From positions 1,178,001 to 1,242,000 of the forward strand of contig JAIUNI010000001.1 of NCBI GenBank assembly GCA_020161935.1: DNA of 64,000 nt. The letters run 5' to 3'. Under the pieces are notes generated by a model. It saw only the letters and a list, made by a program, of their open reading frames with translations. It was not told where the DNA came from and searched no databases. Source of the stretch: Chloroflexota bacterium. Lineage in GTDB: Bacteria; Chloroflexota; Anaerolineae; Aggregatilineales; Phototrophicaceae. The stretch's first letter is position 1. Each line of letters starts with the position of its first letter. This document shows positions 18,654 through 27,747 of this stretch, piece by piece. The translations under genes and the position numbers were made by a program.

Positions 18654-20039
18654 TTACTCAAATCCGAGTTCGACTGTTTTACCAGATGTCACTTCAGAGA
18701 GCACAGCTTGCTTGGCACGAACGAGCTGCACATTCCCGCCGACAGCACATCCATCCTGTTTATCACACCGCGCACCTGCGAGGGTTAGTGCAATCGCATT
18801 ATTATCCGTGCTAATCGGCAAATTATGTCCGTATTGATCTAGAATTGCCACATTCGCATCGCTAGTCTCAACCGAGAGTTTTACATCAGCCGCCGTTTTT
18901 GCCCATACGGCATACAATTCGCTGCCGTCTTCGAGGGTTAACCACACGGCTGTCATCTGCTCTGTCTCGGCAAGCGCCGCAGCTTCCACGCCCTCAAACT
19001 GCTGAATAACCGCTGCCCATGTATCAAAGGCCGGTCGCCGGGAACCGTCAGCACGAATCAGCCCGAACGTCTCATCCCCCGGTGGCAAATTCCAATCGTA
19101 GAATTTGTAAACCGCGATGCGTTCTGCCCCGCCTGCCAGTCCCAACGCAGCCGTCTGCATAATAAATGCGGACTGCTGCTCAAGGTTGATCTGGTATTGC
19201 GGTCGAACGACCGGCCATAGAGGGTCATCCGTCGGCCCTGCGTTCATCTCGTTAATCCAGATGCGCTTGTCGGTCAGGCCGTATTTATCCAGCATGTCGC
19301 GTGTTTGCCGAACAATATCATAGACCGTTTCAGTACGGAAATAAATATGCAGGCTGGCAATATCAAAGTAATAGTGATTGTCCGCAGCCTGTGGATCGGC
19401 AGTAATACGTTCCAACAACCGGTCGAGATATAAACGCCTGCCAGCATTCAAATCATGCCAATAGGTCGTTCCGGCAAGCAGAATTTCAGCCTCTGGATTG
19501 CCTTCTTTCAGAGCCAGATAGGCGACTTTGAGCATCTGGAAATAATCATCCAACGAACCCTCATATTCAAAGCCATACGTTTCGCGGGTAATATCCGGCT
19601 CATTCCAAATAATAAAGCGGCTCACGCCTCGCGGTGCATAATATTCCGCGCTCCGCCGCACAAAGCTCGCCCATACATTTTCAGGGTCATCGACCGGCAG
19701 GTATAACCCGCGCGGCACACCGGGGCCGGGCATTCCATCCGTCGCCCACGCTGGCGTATGCTTAAAAATCGCCACCACTTCACGGTTGCAATCTTGGGCC
19801 GCCTTCAACCAGCGATCATCGACATTCAGCGTGTACCAATCATCGGGGCCGTTGGGCTGGTGCTGCGACCAATCAAAGATTATGCGCTCCCATCCTGCCC
19901 CCAACTCACAAACCGTATTCGGCAGCCAGAACCCCTCGACCACACCAAATGGGTTAGCGGGTGTGCTGCTCTGTGCTGAGAGAGGCAATCCCGCCAACAA
20001 GAAAATCAATAAGAGGAACAATGAGAATTTCTTATACAT
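18654..20039 (-). CDS. Secreted TIM-barrel glycosidase-like protein coupled to recJ
   Basis: About 461 residues from the ATG at 20039, which gives a clean signal peptide (MYKKFSLFLLLIFLLAGL, then LSAQ). The barrel shows GH-A features: RFIIWNEPDITRE (acid/base Glu), SLHIYFRTETV and KRIWINEMNAGP (candidate nucleophile Glu). It resembles GH39- or GH5-like proteins of Chloroflexota, but substrate and family cannot be set. A C-terminal beta-rich domain follows from about residue 365. Its ATG overlaps the recJ stop in TAATG, so translation is likely coupled. It is a second hydrolase-like gene besides the one at 8.9 kb, with low overall similarity to it. Confidence 0.8.
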   Translation of the reverse strand: MYKKFSLFLLLIFLLAGLPLSAQSSTPANPFGVVEGFWLPNTVCELGAGWERIIFDWSQHQPNGPDDWYTLNVDDRWLKAAQDCNREVVAIFKHTPAWATDGMPGPGVPRGLYLPVDDPENVWASFVRRSAEYYAPRGVSRFIIWNEPDITRETYGFEYEGSLDDYFQMLKVAYLALKEGNPEAEILLAGTTYWHDLNAGRRLYLDRLLERITADPQAADNHYYFDIASLHIYFRTETVYDIVRQTRDMLDKYGLTDKRIWINEMNAGPTDDPLWPVVRPQYQINLEQQSAFIMQTAALGLAGGAERIAVYKFYDWNLPPGDETFGLIRADGSRRPAFDTWAAVIQQFEGVEAAALAETEQMTAVWLTLEDGSELYAVWAKTAADVKLSVETSDANVAILDQYGHNLPISTDNNAIALTLAGARCDKQDGCAVGGNVQLVRAKQAVLSEVTSGKTVELGFE

Positions 20040-21766
20040 TAAGTGCTGCCTGCCGGTCGTATATCTTGCATATTCAATTGCAGCGTACGGTTGCCATTCC
20101 ACTCATTCATTTCCAACTGATAGGCAACATCAATACGCTCCGGCATCTCGTCGATCCAGTGTCCGAGGTTGAAACCAATCGCATCCAAAGGCGGCTGCCC
20201 CGGACGTGCCAATTTAAGTTTGAGGTGATGCCCTTCTTTACCGACTGTCCGTGATTCAAGCACTTTCAAATTCGAGGTCATAAACACTGGCGCACTGCTG
20301 TGATAACCAGTTGGTTCTAATCGAGTGAGGTCATGTACCAGCCATTCGGTCAATTGTTTGGGATGAATTTCAACATCAATTTCAAGCATTGGGCGCAAAT
20401 CCCGTCCACTCAGCGTATCTTCCGCCAACTTCATGAGCTTGGCCTTCAGCGCGGGGATATTTTCATTGAGGACGGTAAAGCCCGCCGCTTGGGCGTGTCC
20501 GCCATGCCGTACCAGCAAATCGGCACATTGGTCGAGTGCATGGGTAATATCAAACTGTGGAATACTCCGGCAGGAAGCACGACTTTCGGTCTCGCCCCGT
20601 TCCATAATCACCGTCGGGCGCGAAAATTCTTCGGTCAGCCGCCCCGCCACCAGCCCCACGATGCCGGGTAGGAACTCACCGGAGGCGAATATCAGCGGCG
20701 CATCACCCGACTGCGCTTCGACCCACGTGCGTACTTCATCTTGCGCCTCGCGTGTCAAATCCTGCCGCTTGACGTTTAACCCCTGTAGCTGCTCGGCCAG
20801 TCGCAGCGCCGTCGAATAATCTTGCGCCGAAAGCAAGTGGTAAGCGATCATCGCGCTTTCGAGGCGACCCGCAGCGTTGATTCGCGGCCCAAGCGCAAAG
20901 CCGATGTTCATCGCGTTGACCATACCCGGCTTCACACCCGCGACTTCGAGCAGCGCACGTACACCCGGTCGGTTGGCGCGATTAATAACTTCCAGCCCTC
21001 GCCGCACCAGCGCACGGTTTTCCGTCCGGTTCATCGGCGCAAGGTCAGCCACCGTACCGATGGCGACCAAATCCAGCAGATCTTCTAACTCCAGTTTGAC
21101 CTCTTTACGATCTGCTTTGACCGCCCGGATTAAACCATCCGCCAACCGAAACGCCACCCCGACCCCTGCCAGCATATCTTCCGGGTATTTACAATTCGCT
21201 TGCTTGGGGTTAATAACAGCCAGTGCTTTAGGAATTTCTGGGCCAATCGTATGATGATCGGTCACGATCAGATCGAGGCCAGCCGCTTTGCCATCCTCAA
21301 CTTCGTCAACCGAGCGGATGCCGCAGTCAACCGTGATAACCAGTTTGACCCCTTCACGTGCCAACCGCAGCAGCGCCTCACTGTTCAAACCGTAGCCTTC
21401 ATCGACCCGATGTGGAATATACGGCTTAACGACCGCCCCCAACGCCGTCAGCGTTTGCATCAGCAGTGTGGTCGAGGTCACACCGTCCGCATCAAAATCG
21501 CCATAAACGACAATCGGTTCGCGCCGTTTAATCGCTAATTTAACACGATGTACAGCCTGATTAATCCCCAGCATCTGATAGGGATCACCAAGATCACTTT
21601 TGGCATCGATAAAATGTTCCGCACTTACCGCGTCTGTAAAGCCCCGGTTATACAACACTTGCGCGAGGATTGGCCCCATATTCGGATAGGATTCGAGAAT
21701 ATCGGAAGGCGCGGGTGTAGCGACAATCCAACGTTTTGATAATGTAGACACACGTCCATCCAGCAA
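20039..21766 (-). CDS. recJ: Single-stranded-DNA exonuclease RecJ
   Basis: 5'-3' exonuclease on single-stranded DNA, used in recombination and mismatch or base-excision repair. The 575 residues suit RecJ. The DHH phosphoesterase core has VVYGDFDADGVTSTTLL near residue 85, VITVDCGIRS and LIVTDHHTIG near residue 170. The DHHA1 part contains FASGEFLPGIVGLVAGRL and RHGGHAQAAGFTV. The C-terminal OB-like domain ends near QLEMNEWNGNRTLQLNMQDI. The start is uncertain: TTG at 21766 or GTG at 21751. It is divergent from fmt, with which it shares a 108-base intergenic region. Confidence 0.95.
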   Translation of the reverse strand: MLDGRVSTLSKRWIVATPAPSDILESYPNMGPILAQVLYNRGFTDAVSAEHFIDAKSDLGDPYQMLGINQAVHRVKLAIKRREPIVVYGDFDADGVTSTTLLMQTLTALGAVVKPYIPHRVDEGYGLNSEALLRLAREGVKLVITVDCGIRSVDEVEDGKAAGLDLIVTDHHTIGPEIPKALAVINPKQANCKYPEDMLAGVGVAFRLADGLIRAVKADRKEVKLELEDLLDLVAIGTVADLAPMNRTENRALVRRGLEVINRANRPGVRALLEVAGVKPGMVNAMNIGFALGPRINAAGRLESAMIAYHLLSAQDYSTALRLAEQLQGLNVKRQDLTREAQDEVRTWVEAQSGDAPLIFASGEFLPGIVGLVAGRLTEEFSRPTVIMERGETESRASCRSIPQFDITHALDQCADLLVRHGGHAQAAGFTVLNENIPALKAKLMKLAEDTLSGRDLRPMLEIDVEIHPKQLTEWLVHDLTRLEPTGYHSSAPVFMTSNLKVLESRTVGKEGHHLKLKLARPGQPPLDAIGFNLGHWIDEMPERIDVAYQLEMNEWNGNRTLQLNMQDIRPAGST

Positions 21767-21874
21767 TTAGAATAAGCTCATTCAGTAGCGTGAACTTTTT
21801 AGAGAAATTGTTCCAGAGCAACAGTTTAGCATTTCATAATCCGTAGTACAACAACGCACATTGGGAGCGACAAC

Positions 21875-22828
21875 ATGGCAACAATTGTTTTCATGGGAAC
21901 ACCGGATTTCTCCATCCCCATCTTACAGCAGCTTATCGACAACCACACCGTCATCGGTGTCGTCACCCAGCCGGATCGCCCTGCCGGACGCAAACAACAG
22001 GTACAGATGTCGCCCATCAAGCAGCTCGCCTTGCAGCATAACATTCCCGTTCTGCAACCGGAAAAACTCCGCCGACCGGAAGCGATTACCGAACTCAAAC
22101 AGTGGCAGCCTGATCTCTACGTCGTCGCCGCCTTCGGACAAATCTTACCGCAATCTGTGTTAGATATACCTAAGCACGGCTCAATTAATGTCCACGCTTC
22201 GCTGCTTCCCCGTTGGCGCGGCGCGGCCCCCATTCAAGCCGCCATCCGTGAAGGCGATGCTGAAACCGGTGTCACCATTATGAAAATGGACGCGGGTTTG
22301 GATACCGGCCCGATGCTCAAGATGCGTGCCATCCCGATCACCCCTGATGAAACCGGACAATCGCTGCACGACAAGCTCTCCACGTTGGGCGCGGAATTAC
22401 TCATGGAAACCCTACCCGATTATTTGAATGGGCTAATCACGCCGCAGCCGCAGCCGGAAGCCGGTGTCACATTCGCACCGCAAGTCCGTAAAGAAGAAGG
22501 CAACATCGTTTGGACGCAGCCAGCGGAAGTCATCGAGCGCCTGATTCGCGCCTTTACGCCGTGGCCGGGAACCTTCACCTACTTTAAAGGCCAGCAGCTT
22601 AAAATTATCAACGGGAGCGTTGTTGAAGGCACTGCCCAAGCGGGAAAGGTCGTACAGCAACAAAAAAGCCTTGCTGTCGGAACAGGTCAAGGCTTATTGC
22701 GTTTAAATGTTATTCAGTTGGCGGGTCGCAAGGCCATGCCTGTTGACGAGTTTGTTAAAGGTCAGGCCGATTTCACCGCTGCCACACTCGGCGCGGGTGT
22801 CGGCACCTCTCCCTCTTCAAACACGTAA
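21875..22828 (+). CDS. fmt: Methionyl-tRNA formyltransferase
   Basis: Formylates initiator Met-tRNA using 10-formyl-tetrahydrofolate. 317 residues. The N-terminus IVFMGTPDFSIPILQ, the folate-binding catalytic centre SINVHASLLPRWRGAAPIQ (Asn and His) and MKMDAGLDTGPML (catalytic Asp) are all intact. The C-terminal tRNA-binding domain runs from about residue 205. The ribosome-binding site GGGAG precedes the ATG. The last 67 bases overlap the 3' end of the convergent metallophosphatase gene, so the two transcripts would be complementary at their ends. Confidence 0.96.
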   Translation: MATIVFMGTPDFSIPILQQLIDNHTVIGVVTQPDRPAGRKQQVQMSPIKQLALQHNIPVLQPEKLRRPEAITELKQWQPDLYVVAAFGQILPQSVLDIPKHGSINVHASLLPRWRGAAPIQAAIREGDAETGVTIMKMDAGLDTGPMLKMRAIPITPDETGQSLHDKLSTLGAELLMETLPDYLNGLITPQPQPEAGVTFAPQVRKEEGNIVWTQPAEVIERLIRAFTPWPGTFTYFKGQQLKIINGSVVEGTAQAGKVVQQQKSLAVGTGQGLLRLNVIQLAGRKAMPVDEFVKGQADFTAATLGAGVGTSPSSNT

Positions 22829-23826
22829 CGCAGACCGGGGATCAAGTCCTCGGAACTGTTCACCGTTTTCGCGCAATCGAGGAGTAAATATCGCGCCGTC
22901 TTACGTGGGAAAGCATGTGTGCAGCTTGCCATCCGTAGCTGCTGTTTGCCAATTTCCGCGTAGCCATCTTTCACGCTAATATGACCGGAAACCAGCACGC
23001 GCAGTTCGTTCGGGCTAACAGCACTAAAATACGACAGGAAATTCTTAAGAGTCTTTAAGTAAGCGGACTCACCAACATCCAATTCATTCTGCGAAAACAG
23101 GGTATTCCACATCAGGTCAAAGTCGGTATTTTGACCACTCAGGAATAACACGCGCAGCAGTTCGTTGTAGCGTGGATCATCTGCGCCGTTAATAGCCAGA
23201 TAGTGTTTCGCCTGTTCATCGTAAGAAATACCGGTGAAGTGCGAATAACCACGCTGCAAGCTGCCAATATCGAACTTCTTGAGTTCGCGGTCAGCTAACG
23301 AAATCAAATCGTTGTGGTCGAGACTGAGTAGGCGTTCAACATGCTTCGTCGAGGTCACATCCGATGCAGCACCCGCATGGGTAATCAGCACGCCGCCTTT
23401 CGTCCGCGCGAAAAAGGGCAAACTCGCCAAAAACGCACGCACTTCTTTTCGCTTTATCGGGAGCTTGTAGCGCTGGTCAAGGCGTGTCAGCGCACTTTCA
23501 AATCGCGGGGTAAATTCGACTGAACCTTTTGCCAGAGTCAGTCCGTAAATGTGCGGCAGCTCATGGTTTCCCAAGAGCATCGTCACCTTCTCTTTGCCTA
23601 GGTCCGCTTGCAACGCCATCACGTCCAGCAGCATATCGAGGCTCGCGTCTACCTCTTCCATGCCTTCGTTATGGATCAGGTCACCACAGATAATAATGTG
23701 GTTCGCCTCACCTTTTTCAAGCAGTTGCAAAAATTGATCGCGCAGTCGTTGATATGCATCCCACGCTCCATGCAAGTCAGTGATAATCATTGCGGTACCA
23801 CTATTGAGATCAACGATTCGGGACAT
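22762..23826 (-). CDS. Metallophosphoesterase (calcineurin-like)
   Basis: 354 residues with the dinuclear metallophosphatase core: MIITDLHGAWDAYQ, ICGDLIHNEGM, LLGNHELPHIYG and LITHAGAASD. The N-terminal half holds all metal ligands; the C-terminal half has a hydrophilic extension (about residues 180-350) not assigned to any family. It resembles PPP-type protein phosphatases as well as diadenosine-tetraphosphatases, so the substrate may be protein or nucleotide. It is separated from mdh upstream by a terminator, so it has its own promoter. Its 3' end runs 67 bases into fmt. Confidence 0.83.
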   Translation of the reverse strand: MSRIVDLNSGTAMIITDLHGAWDAYQRLRDQFLQLLEKGEANHIIICGDLIHNEGMEEVDASLDMLLDVMALQADLGKEKVTMLLGNHELPHIYGLTLAKGSVEFTPRFESALTRLDQRYKLPIKRKEVRAFLASLPFFARTKGGVLITHAGAASDVTSTKHVERLLSLDHNDLISLADRELKKFDIGSLQRGYSHFTGISYDEQAKHYLAINGADDPRYNELLRVLFLSGQNTDFDLMWNTLFSQNELDVGESAYLKTLKNFLSYFSAVSPNELRVLVSGHISVKDGYAEIGKQQLRMASCTHAFPRKTARYLLLDCAKTVNSSEDLIPGLRYVFEEGEVPTPAPSVAAVKSA

Positions 23827-23856
23827 ACCACCTCTTCAATTGCACGACCAACGGAC

Positions 23857-23886
23857 AAAAAGGGGCGAATGATATTGTCCGCCCCT
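23857..23886 (-). terminator. Rho-independent terminator after mdh
   Basis: AGGGGCG / CGCCCCT stem with a 12-base loop; on the minus strand the stem runs into TTTTTGTCC. Confidence 0.8.
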
Positions 23887-23916
23887 ATCATGAGCATCGA
23901 TGTTTGCGGTCGAGGG

Positions 23917-24861
23917 TTAGTAGCCTAGAACACCCACCACATCCTGAACCGCCTTGGCGCTAATATCCAGCATACCCTTTTCTTCGGCGTTCAGTTCCAT
24001 CTCAATAATCTTCTCAACACCCTTTGCGCCCAAAATCGCGGGTACACCGATGTATAACCCATTATAACCGTACTGTCCATTTAACAATACAGCAGATGGG
24101 ATAATTCGCTTCTGATCGCGAATAACCGCCTCGACCATTTCAACCGTACCAGCCGCCGGTGCATACCACGCGCTCACACCGATCAAACCAACGATTTCAC
24201 CACCGCCGTTGCGGGCGCGTTTGATGATTTCTTGCAGCTTATCCTCCGCCATCAGTTCGCGCACTGGAATACCCGCAACCGAGGTGTGGCGCGGCAGCGG
24301 AACCATGGTGTCACCATGACCGCCCAAGACCATCCCATGCACGTCACGGACGCTGACACCCAATTCCTGCGCGATAAATGTCTTATACCGCGCAGTATCC
24401 AGTGAACCCGCCTGCCCGATGACACGTTCAGCCGGAAAGCCACTTTCTTGCAGCACCACATGGCACATCGCGTCCAACGGGTTCGACACAACGATGATGA
24501 CCGCGTTCGGCGAGTACTTCACCACTTCTTTGGTCACTTCGCCGACGATCTTCTGGTTGGTACGAACCAAATCATCACGGCTGGGGAACTGGCCGGTCAC
24601 CGGATCTTTCTTGCGCGGCACACCGGCGGTAATCACGACCACATCTGAATTGGCCGTTTCTTCATAGCTGTTGCTGCCAATGATGTTCAGGTCAAACTTC
24701 ATGACCGGTGAAGACTCAAGCAAATCCAGCGCCTTACCCTGCGGCACACCCTTCACAATATCAACCAACACCACGTCCGCTAACTCACGGGTCGCGATCC
24801 AGTGGGCGCACGTCGCGCCGACGTTACCCGCGCCGACAATTGTAACTTTACTGCGAGCCAT
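23917..24861 (-). CDS. mdh: Malate dehydrogenase (LDH-like type)
   Basis: Interconverts malate and oxaloacetate with NAD. 314 residues from the ATG at 24861, which has GGAG nine bases upstream; the longer frame adds an unlikely Cys-rich leader. The Rossmann glycine motif is VTIVGAGNVGATCA at residues 5-18. The mobile-loop GVPRKKDPVTG carries Arg for the dicarboxylate, and VVSNPLDAM and the catalytic His in GMVLGGHGDTMVPL follow. The Arg-rich loop supports malate rather than lactate as substrate. It lies downstream of pckG, but an intergenic hairpin separates them; both act on oxaloacetate. Confidence 0.96.
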   Translation of the reverse strand: MARSKVTIVGAGNVGATCAHWIATRELADVVLVDIVKGVPQGKALDLLESSPVMKFDLNIIGSNSYEETANSDVVVITAGVPRKKDPVTGQFPSRDDLVRTNQKIVGEVTKEVVKYSPNAVIIVVSNPLDAMCHVVLQESGFPAERVIGQAGSLDTARYKTFIAQELGVSVRDVHGMVLGGHGDTMVPLPRHTSVAGIPVRELMAEDKLQEIIKRARNGGGEIVGLIGVSAWYAPAAGTVEMVEAVIRDQKRIIPSAVLLNGQYGYNGLYIGVPAILGAKGVEKIIEMELNAEEKGMLDISAKAVQDVVGVLGY

Positions 24862-24910
24862 TCTCTTCTCCATTTCGGTATAATTCACGCAAAGATTATA
24901 ACATAAACAA

Positions 24911-24933
24911 GGGGTGACTGGTGAGGCCACCCC
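24911..24933 (-). terminator. Probable terminator between pckG and mdh
   Basis: GGGGTG / CACCCC inverted repeat with an 11-base loop that itself contains a small dyad; TTGTTT follows on the minus strand. A TATAAT at 24895-24900 downstream could serve as the mdh -10 element. Confidence 0.5.
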
Positions 24934-24975
24934 ATTGTTTGCTATCGGTTTTGTTCGTTCGACGATGCTGCGTCG

Positions 24976-26844
24976 TTACTCGTGGCTGATTTCCCAATGT
25001 TGGGGCGAACGCCACAGCCCGGAGAGCAGCAATTCGCGAATGCCGACCAATTCCTTCGGCAGACGGTCATACAGCTTGATGAACAGTTCCTCGTGTGACA
25101 GGACTTCTTGCAGCCACTGTTCACGGTCAACCGACATCACATTGTTGAACTGTTCGCGGCTGAATTCCAACCCTGTCCAGTCGATGTCCTCGTAACGCGG
25201 CATCCAGCCCAGCGGGCTTTCCACTGCAACCGCGTGACCATGAGCGCGTTCCACAATCCACTTCAGTACGCGCATGTTCTCGCCGAAGCCGGGCCACACA
25301 AACTTGCCGTTCTCGTCCTTGCGGAACCAATTCACACCGAAGATACGCGGCGGGTTCGAAATTTCACGCCCGAATTGCAGCCAGTGGTTGAAGTAGCTCG
25401 CCATGTGGTAGCCGCAGAACGGCAGCATCGCGAACGGGTCACGCCGTACCTGACCAATCGTACCAGCCGCCGCAGCCGTCATCTCGGAACCCATTGTCGC
25501 GGCAAGGTACACACCGAATGACCAGTTGAACGCTTGGTAAACCAGCGGCACGACACTGTTACGCCGACCACCGAAAATGAACGCCTTAATAGCGACACCT
25601 TGCGGGTTTTCCCACTCAGAGTCGATGACGGGGTTCTGATAAGCCGGTGCGGTAAAGCGTGCGTTCGGGTGTGCAGCCTTCCGACCACAGTCCGGTGTCC
25701 AGTCTTGTCCCGTCCAGTCGATCAAATGGGCAGGCGCTTCATCCGTCATACCTTCCCACCACACATCACCGTCATCGGTCAGACCCACGTTCGTGAAGAT
25801 GGTGTTCGCTTTGCACGATTCCATCGCGTTCGGGTTCGACTTGTACGAGGTACCCGGCGCAACACCGAAGTAACCACTTTCAGGATTAATCGCGTACACT
25901 TGTCCATCTGCACCCGGCTTAATCCACGCGATGTCGTCACCGATGGTCGTTACCTTCCAGCCGTCAAAGGATTCCGGCGGGATAAGCATCGCGAAGTTGG
26001 TCTTACCGCACGCACTCGGGAACGCCGCCGCCACATAGGTCTTTTCACCTTCAGGCGACTCGACACCCATAATCAGCATGTGTTCCGCCAACCAGCCTTC
26101 ATCACGCGCAATCGTCGAGGCGATACGCAGCGCTAGGCACTTCTTGCCCAGCAGTGCGTTTCCACCATAGCCGCTGCCATACGACCAAATTGCACGTTCT
26201 TCGGGGAAGTGAACGATATACTTCTGCTCACGGTTGCAAGGCCATGTCACATCCGCCTGCCCCGGTTCCAACGGCGCACCGACAGAATGGACGCACGGGA
26301 TGAACGCACCGTCTTCACCCAGTACATCTAGAACCTTCTTGCCCATGCGGGTCATAATCCGCATATTGGTGACGACATACGGCGAGTCGGACAATTGCAC
26401 GCCGACGTAAGCGATTGGTGAACCCAACGGCCCCATACTAAACGGAATGACGTACATCGTACGACCACGCATACTACCCTCGAACAATCCATCAAGGATA
26501 TTGTGCATCGCGCCGGGTTCCATCCAGTTATTGGTTGGGCCAGCATCGGCTTTGTTGACGCTGCACACGAAGGTGCGGTCTTCCACACGTGCCACATCGC
26601 CTTGGTCGGAACGCGCGAGGTAGCTGTTCGGGCGCTTTTCAGGATTCAGGCGAATGAACGTGCCAACATCAACCAGCAGGTCACACATCTTGTCATATTC
26701 GGCTTCGGAACCGTCACACCAGTAAATGCTATCGGGTTGTAAATGGGCTGCCATTTCTCCGACCCATTTAACCAGCTTTTCGTGGCGAACGTATTCTGGG
26801 GGGTCGTCATAGACTTTTTCATATTCGAGGGTTTGGGCTGTCAT
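24976..26844 (-). CDS. pckG: Phosphoenolpyruvate carboxykinase (GTP)
   Basis: Converts oxaloacetate plus GTP to phosphoenolpyruvate, CO2 and GDP; the entry step of gluconeogenesis. 622 residues from the ATG at 26844, as expected for the GTP-dependent class. [18 protein letters not shown] near residue 280 is the kinase-1a P-loop of this class. [14 protein letters not shown] and [12 protein letters not shown] are further signatures. GGAG lies nine bases before the ATG, inside a hairpin (26853-26891). A CRP-like palindrome lies about 90 bases upstream. mdh downstream supplies its substrate, so the pair fits gluconeogenesis or anaplerosis. Confidence 0.97.
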   Translation of the reverse strand: MTAQTLEYEKVYDDPPEYVRHEKLVKWVGEMAAHLQPDSIYWCDGSEAEYDKMCDLLVDVGTFIRLNPEKRPNSYLARSDQGDVARVEDRTFVCSVNKADAGPTNNWMEPGAMHNILDGLFEGSMRGRTMYVIPFSMGPLGSPIAYVGVQLSDSPYVVTNMRIMTRMGKKVLDVLGEDGAFIPCVHSVGAPLEPGQADVTWPCNREQKYIVHFPEERAIWSYGSGYGGNALLGKKCLALRIASTIARDEGWLAEHMLIMGVESPEGEKTYVAAAFPSACGKTNFAMLIPPESFDGWKVTTIGDDIAWIKPGADGQVYAINPESGYFGVAPGTSYKSNPNAMESCKANTIFTNVGLTDDGDVWWEGMTDEAPAHLIDWTGQDWTPDCGRKAAHPNARFTAPAYQNPVIDSEWENPQGVAIKAFIFGGRRNSVVPLVYQAFNWSFGVYLAATMGSEMTAAAAGTIGQVRRDPFAMLPFCGYHMASYFNHWLQFGREISNPPRIFGVNWFRKDENGKFVWPGFGENMRVLKWIVERAHGHAVAVESPLGWMPRYEDIDWTGLEFSREQFNNVMSVDREQWLQEVLSHEELFIKLYDRLPKELVGIRELLLSGLWRSPQHWEISHE

Positions 26845-26852
26845 CGTGGGTA

Positions 26853-26891
26853 GCTCCTTTATTTGTTTATCTAGTCTGATTCTAAAGGAGC
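26853..26891 (-). promoter_or_regulatory. Hairpin covering the pckG ribosome-binding site
   Basis: On the mRNA strand GCTCCTTTA and TAAAGGAGC form a perfect 9-bp stem with a 21-base loop. The 3' arm contains the GGAG Shine-Dalgarno of pckG, so when folded it would block initiation. Seen directly; regulatory meaning is inferred. Confidence 0.5.
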
Positions 26892-26929
26892 GGGGCTTTT
26901 TCCCTGCACGACATATGACCACAGTTATA

Positions 26930-26945
26930 TGTGATATTTGTCACA
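26930..26945. promoter_or_regulatory. CRP/FNR-type palindrome upstream of pckG
   Basis: TGTGA-TATTTG-TCACA matches the TGTGA-N6-TCACA consensus exactly. It lies between the histidine phosphatase stop and pckG, centred about 93 bases before the pckG start. No Crp-family gene is in the window. Confidence 0.55.
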
Positions 26946-26955
26946 ATCGAAATTT

Positions 26956-27564
26956 TTAGAGGTGCGGAACGGTTGCGAGTCCCTCTAAACGCCACTTATC
27001 GCTCTCTCGAACAAGGATTGTGAGTGACGTATTTTCCACATGGAAATGGTTGAGTTCCGGTGCGCCCTCAAACAGCCGCAGCAGCAGCATACGGATCGTG
27101 CCACCGTGCGAAACAATCGCGACTTCCGGCCCAATCGCCTTACCGGTAATCTCTTGAAACACATTGTAGGCGCGGGTTTGCAACGCCCGCCGCGATTCGC
27201 CCTGTGTCGGCGCGTAATTCCAATAATCCGCCTCAAAACTGCTGTGTTCGACGGGATACCGTTCGCGGATTTCATCGCGCTTCAACCCCTGAAAAATCCC
27301 GAGGTTAAACTCTTGCAGACGAGCATCCGTTGTCGGTGTCAGGTTAAACAAGTTGCCAATCGCCAGAGCGGTATCATGTGCGCGTGGTAAATCACTACAA
27401 TAGATCGACCCAATTTTCCGGTTCTTGAGATAATTAGCGAGTGCTTTCGCCTGCGCCCGACCCACATCATTTAATCCAACTGGCAGCGCACCTTGCCAGC
27501 GTCCATCGACATTCCAATCCGTTTGTCCGTGGCGAATGAGCAGTACTTGTTCAACAGGGATCAT
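26956..27564 (-). CDS. Histidine phosphatase (phosphoglycerate-mutase-like)
   Basis: 202 residues of the branch-1 histidine phosphatase superfamily. The phospho-acceptor motif LLIRHGQTDWN is at residues 8-18, Arg in YCSDLPRAHDTA, the acid Glu in LQEFNLGIFQGL and the second His in VAIVSHGGTIRMLLL. Members include cofactor-dependent phosphoglycerate mutase, fructose-2,6-bisphosphatase-like and alpha-ribazole phosphatases; the short length and GIFQG context suggest a phosphatase rather than a mutase. It sits upstream of pckG with 111 bases between, holding the palindrome described for pckG. Confidence 0.87.
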   Translation of the reverse strand: MIPVEQVLLIRHGQTDWNVDGRWQGALPVGLNDVGRAQAKALANYLKNRKIGSIYCSDLPRAHDTALAIGNLFNLTPTTDARLQEFNLGIFQGLKRDEIRERYPVEHSSFEADYWNYAPTQGESRRALQTRAYNVFQEITGKAIGPEVAIVSHGGTIRMLLLRLFEGAPELNHFHVENTSLTILVRESDKWRLEGLATVPHL

Positions 27565-27747
27565 AGTCTATGGCCTTGCTTCAACTGATAGTGATGATAG
27601 GATGGATATTAATCTGAATCTGGCTTGACGCTGCTAATTTCTAACGGCACAATGAGAAATTATGCGGCAAGTGCGGTATAATACACTTCCGAACACGACG
27701 CTATATCATGTCACCACCCTTTGACGGGTGCTAGGGAGAAAGTTACT

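Noticed and set aside
24862..24930. A longer malate dehydrogenase N-terminus (MASPVTPCLCYNLC...)
   Set aside because: The start at 24861 has a proper ribosome-binding site and puts the Rossmann motif at the usual distance; the extension contains the promoter-like TATAAT.
26845..26922. A longer PEP carboxykinase N-terminus
   Set aside because: It would run through the leader hairpin and ribosome-binding site; the ATG at 26844 fits the family length.
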